From: Methanomethylovorans sp. PtaU1.Bin073
GTDB taxonomy: Archaea > Halobacteriota > Methanosarcinia > Methanosarcinales > Methanosarcinaceae
NCBI GenBank assembly: GCA_002067265.1
Contig: MVQW01000088.1
Span: forward strand, 1 to 8,002
Direction: 5' to 3'
Length of the DNA stretch: 8,002 bases
Shown: in pieces, positions 6,048-8,002 of the stretch
Position numbering within the stretch: the stretch's first letter is position 1
Layout of the letters: every line of letters starts with the position of its first letter
Program-made: the position numbers and the translations under genes
The notes under the pieces: generated by a model
Database searches by the model: none
What the model was told of the DNA's origin: nothing
Seen by the model: the letters and a program-made list of their open reading frames with translations, nothing else

Positions 6048-7205
6048 ATGAATACGAAAAACCTGGTACATTTGATTAATTCATCAGGCTATAAGATCGT
6101 GCTGGCTATCACAGGCGGTGGGACAGAAGCCATCGGAGAGCTCTTAAGACATGGAGGCGGGTCAGCCACCTTACTGGAAGCGATAGTACCGTACAGCCAG
6201 CAGGCTGTCGATGCATTTACCGGCAAGAAGCCTGAAAAATACAACTCAGTGCGTACCGCACGTGCAATGGCTATGGCTGCATTTCAAAAAGCAAGAATTT
6301 TGCAGCAAGAACAAAAAGAGGTTGGAAAAGTGCTGGGTATCGGCGCAACTTGTGCCCTTGCAAAATTCAATGAACGAAAAGAAAGACAACATGAACTACA
6401 TATAGCGATCCAGTCACTCCAAAACACAACAACCTATAGCATTCACTTTTTAGATGAAAGGGATAGGGAAAGCGAAGAAAGTCTCGCATGCAGGCTTATC
6501 ATCAATGCGTTAGCTATAGCCTGCAAAGTGGACATCGAAATAACCGACAACACTGGATTATTATCTCAGGAAAGCCCACAAATAAGAAGTGCACAAGTTA
6601 CTGAAGCAATATCAAACATGCTATTGGATAAAGGCAATGATCCTGATCTAATTCCAAAGTATTTCAGGCTAAAAGAAAAAGATAAAGACATATCTCATTC
6701 CCACAAGGTCATTCTCTCTGGCTCTTTTGACCCGTGCCATAGAAAACATATTGAGATGGCAAAAATAGCATCTGAAAAATATGGAGTACCAGTGCATTTT
6801 GAAATATCCCTCACCAATGTAGACAAGCCACCCATGGACTACATTTCACTCGAGGACAGAATATCTTCTATACAAGCCTGCTATGATCCTGATTTTATGG
6901 GAGATATATTCGTAACAAACACGCCTCTTTTTGCACAGAAGGCAAATATTTTCCCTGAATCTACTTTTATCCTGGGTGCCGATACTATGCAAAGACTTTT
7001 TAATGTAAAGTATTACCGCCCTCAAGATACTACACAATCCCTTTATAGGCATTTCAAAGAAAAAAGAATTGATTTTCTTGTCTTTAGCAGAAAAGGAGCT
7101 GAAATAGATATCTCACCTGAAGTCAGAGATATGATTACTATTGTTCCAGAAAATGAATACATTGATGATGGTATATCTTCCACACAAATAAGAATAGAAC
7201 AGTAG
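6048..7205 (+). CDS. Fusion of a CinA/PncC-like domain and a NadD-like nucleotidyltransferase
   Basis: The 385-residue protein has two parts. Residues 15-165 resemble the C-terminal (PncC, NMN deamidase) domain of CinA: AITGGGTEAIGELL (20-33) aligns with the ESCTGG helix, and LLEAIVPYSQQAV (42-54) with the GGVVTYS segment. The nucleophilic Ser of ESCTGG is not present; the position reads AITGGG. Residues 220-385 are a HIGH-type nucleotidyltransferase: GSFDPCHRKH (225-234), ILGADT (308-313), FLVFSRKG (343-350) and ISSTQIR (376-382). These are the signatures of NadD/NMN adenylyltransferase. Its HxGH motif reads HRKH. The same two-domain layout exists in some bacteria and eukaryotes; archaea normally use a different NMNAT family. 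A role in NAD synthesis, salvage or nucleotide repair is inferred. It is transcribed divergently from the PP-loop gene and converges on the next gene, with 31 bp between the two stops. No ribosome site is visible. Confidence 0.85.
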   Translation: MNTKNLVHLINSSGYKIVLAITGGGTEAIGELLRHGGGSATLLEAIVPYSQQAVDAFTGKKPEKYNSVRTARAMAMAAFQKARILQQEQKEVGKVLGIGATCALAKFNERKERQHELHIAIQSLQNTTTYSIHFLDERDRESEESLACRLIINALAIACKVDIEITDNTGLLSQESPQIRSAQVTEAISNMLLDKGNDPDLIPKYFRLKEKDKDISHSHKVILSGSFDPCHRKHIEMAKIASEKYGVPVHFEISLTNVDKPPMDYISLEDRISSIQACYDPDFMGDIFVTNTPLFAQKANIFPESTFILGADTMQRLFNVKYYRPQDTTQSLYRHFKEKRIDFLVFSRKGAEIDISPEVRDMITIVPENEYIDDGISSTQIRIEQ

Positions 7206-7217
7206 CATAAACATTAT

Positions 7218-7236
7218 TGAAAAACAGAAAACTTTA
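7218..7236 (-). terminator. T-rich terminator of the Cys/His-rich gene
   Basis: Immediately after the minus-strand stop, the sequence reads TTTTC and then TTTTTC, a weak archaeal-type oligo-T terminator. It sits in the 31-bp gap between the two convergent genes. Confidence 0.35.
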
Positions 7237-7638
7237 CTAGAGATATAGTTCAGCTTCAGGACATAATAATGGATATCCTTTTTCTTTATACACCCGCAGG
7301 ATATCGTTTTCAAGTCCGCAGGCAAGCTTGTGCAATATATTCTGCGCTTCCATTATTTTTTCAGTGCATAGCTCATGCCATCTTTCGGATGATATATTAT
7401 CCACTATATTTTTGAAAAGATCAAGTTCTTTTGGCGTGACACATGAATGGACATTTAAGTACGCGTACTGCTGCTCAGCTAAAAGATCAAGCATTTCTCT
7501 CAGCTTATTGCCAGTTAGTACATGGCAGAAATTATGACATAAGGGAGAGACCTTTTCGTCTATGAAGTGCACCTCTGCAAGAAAGAGGAAACGCTCACAT
7601 TCGTATATCCAATCACGTATCTCATATAATTGATACAT
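7237..7638 (-). CDS. Unrecognised Cys/His-rich helical protein
   Basis: I do not recognise this 133-residue protein. It has seven Cys (14, 34, 38, 66, 91, 107, 126) and six His (24, 35, 39, 64, 88, 103), several paired as CHNFCH (34-39), HSC (64-66), HELC (88-91) and HKLAC (103-107). The predicted character is mainly helical, with no signal peptide or membrane span. This spacing would suit binding of metal or an Fe-S/haem group, but no standard motif is met. The ATG at 7638 has no ribosome site; a TATA box about 30 bp upstream implies a very short leader. Two 6-bp-arm palindromes cover the TATA box and the start codon, which points to repression, perhaps by another protein. It converges on the two-domain gene. 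That it is a real gene is supported by the frame length, the promoter and the terminator; the function is unknown. Confidence 0.65.
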   Translation of the reverse strand: MYQLYEIRDWIYECERFLFLAEVHFIDEKVSPLCHNFCHVLTGNKLREMLDLLAEQQYAYLNVHSCVTPKELDLFKNIVDNISSERWHELCTEKIMEAQNILHKLACGLENDILRVYKEKGYPLLCPEAELYL

Positions 7639-7649
7639 ATTAGTATGTA
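7634..7649. promoter_or_regulatory. Palindrome over the start codon of the Cys/His-rich gene
   Basis: TACATA-TTAG-TATGTA is a perfect 6-bp-arm inverted repeat with a 4-bp centre. It covers the ATG (7638-7636) and the predicted transcript start near 7645. It could be an operator half of the tandem pair with 7655-7670. Confidence 0.4.
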
Positions 7650-7674
7650 ATTGGTATACTATAGAGTATAAAAA
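7645..7674 (-). promoter_or_regulatory. Promoter of the Cys/His-rich gene
   Basis: TTTTTATAC on the minus strand (7674-7666) is a TATA-like box. The expected transcript start is near 7645, only about 7 nt before the ATG, so the mRNA is nearly leaderless. Confidence 0.45.
7655..7670. promoter_or_regulatory. Palindrome next to the TATA box of the Cys/His-rich gene
   Basis: TATACT-ATAG-AGTATA is a perfect 6-bp-arm inverted repeat with a 4-bp centre. It overlaps the downstream half of the TATA box. Its centre is 21 bp from the centre of the palindrome at 7634-7649, which is two helical turns. Confidence 0.4.
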
Positions 7675-7809
7675 TTTTATGGTTTAACTTGATTTAGTAT
7701 ATAGCTTAATTAAATAATAATACAAAAAATATACACTTCAAGTTTTTATTTGTAGATTTTACATTGATTTTAATTGTAGATAGCAAATGATTTATGTACT
7801 AGATTTACG

Positions 7810-7833
7810 CGTATAAAAATACATAATTATACG
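7810..7833. repeat. Inverted repeat CGTATAA-N10-TTATACG
   Basis: Perfect 7-bp arms with a 10-bp centre. Each arm contains a TATA core, so it may be an operator, a bidirectional promoter element or simply a product of AT-richness. Confidence 0.35.
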
Positions 7834-7845
7834 ATATAGAGAAAA

Positions 7846-7876
7846 GAAATACAAAATAAATAATTAAAAAATGTAA
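7846..7876 (-). terminator. Oligo-T terminator after the right-edge gene
   Basis: On the minus strand, 30-60 bp after the stop of the right-edge gene, the sequence has TTTTTT, TTATTTATTTT and TTTCTTTTC tracts in succession. This is the usual form of an archaeal intrinsic terminator. No hairpin is evident. Confidence 0.4.
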
Positions 7877-7905
7877 GATTGTTTGTCATTCATATACTTT
7901 TTTGC

Positions 7906-8002
7906 CTATGAATCTCTTGTATCTATAACTCTTTTGCTTTTCTTTTCACTGCGCGGCAGATCACCAATTTTCAGACATTCCACATCCACAGAGATACCTA
8001 TC
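7906..8002 (-). CDS. C-terminal tail of an unidentified gene entering from the right edge
   Basis: Reading the minus strand from 8001 in frame gives 31 residues followed by TAG (7908-7906). The tail starts IGISVDVECLKIGDLP and ends with a basic, charged stretch RSEKKSKRVIDTRDS. The other two minus frames meet stops within 14 codons. Base composition becomes more even here than in the spacer to the left, and T-rich terminator tracts follow the stop. Together these suggest real coding sequence. Too little is visible to name the protein. Confidence 0.5.
   Translation of the reverse strand, partial: IGISVDVECLKIGDLPRSEKKSKRVIDTRDS

Larger units (their letters stand above)
7675..7905. other. AT-rich spacer without a gene
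   Basis: No frame of useful length is open on either strand. The stretch holds two copies of TTGTAGAT 24 bp apart (7750-7757 and 7774-7781), an inverted pair TTATGTA/TACATAA (7792-7798 and 7820-7826), a hairpin-like repeat at 7810-7833, and a T-rich minus-strand terminator near its right end. A TATA-like GTATAAAAAT (7811-7820) on the plus strand has no gene behind it. Confidence 0.5.

Noticed and set aside
7113..7325. Minus-strand open frame of 70 codons across the convergent gene ends
   Set aside because: It overlaps the 3' ends of both neighbouring genes, has low-complexity hydrophobic composition and no ribosome site or promoter of its own.
7790..7816. Tiny plus-strand frame beginning ATG ATT TAT in the AT-rich spacer
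   Set aside because: Only about nine codons, with no ribosome site; nothing supports translation.
7675..7905. Possible CRISPR leader, tRNA or attachment site in the AT-rich spacer
   Set aside because: The only direct repeat is an 8-mer in two copies. No regularly spaced repeats, cloverleaf or integrase gene was seen.

Overview
The window looks like chromosomal DNA of a euryarchaeon, most likely a methanogen of the Methanosarcinaceae type. That placement is inference. It rests on TATA-like boxes about 25 nt ahead of likely transcript starts, GAGG/GAGGT Shine-Dalgarno sites alternating with leaderless starts, oligo-T tracts after genes in place of strong hairpin terminators, AT-rich spacers, and the archaeal flavour of the sugar dehydrogenase. 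No rRNA, tRNA, CRISPR array or insertion sequence was seen.

Positions 1-3944 (minus strand) hold a tight four-gene operon read from right to left: a hexapeptide-repeat N-acetyltransferase, a DegT-family PLP aminotransferase, a Gfo/Idh/MocA oxidoreductase and a UDP-sugar 6-dehydrogenase that runs off the left edge. These are the four activities (WbpD, WbpE, WbpB and WbpA types) that turn UDP-GlcNAc into UDP-2,3-diacetamido-2,3-dideoxy-glucuronic acid (UDP-GlcNAc3NAcA). This donor is used for O-antigen in Pseudomonas and for N-glycans on archaellin and S-layer proteins in methanococci. The set therefore points to a surface-glycan locus whose glycosyltransferases would lie outside the window.

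Positions 4026-5843 (minus strand) carry two separately promoted genes: a small membrane protein of the YdjM/DUF457 metal-dependent hydrolase type, probably leaderless, and a PP-loop ATPase resembling the WbpG/PseA N-acetyl-sugar amidotransferases. The PP-loop protein begins at TTG and has two CxxC pairs at its N-terminus plus a third CxxC after the P-loop. It may act on the same glycan, but no HisH/HisF-type ammonia-supplying partner is present here.

Positions 6048-7205 (plus strand, divergent from the PP-loop gene) encode a two-domain protein: a CinA/PncC-like domain with a changed active-site motif, fused to a NadD-like nucleotidyltransferase with a changed HxGH motif. It is probably linked to pyridine-nucleotide metabolism or repair, but its activity is unknown.

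Positions 7237-7638 (minus strand) encode an unrecognised Cys/His-rich 133-residue protein. Its promoter and start codon lie inside two tandem palindromes whose centres are 21 bp apart. The remaining spacer (7639-7905) is very AT-rich with inverted repeats, and the tail of another minus-strand gene enters at the right edge. The most interesting items are the two-domain NAD-type fusion, the cysteine pattern of the PP-loop protein, and the palindrome-controlled orphan gene.
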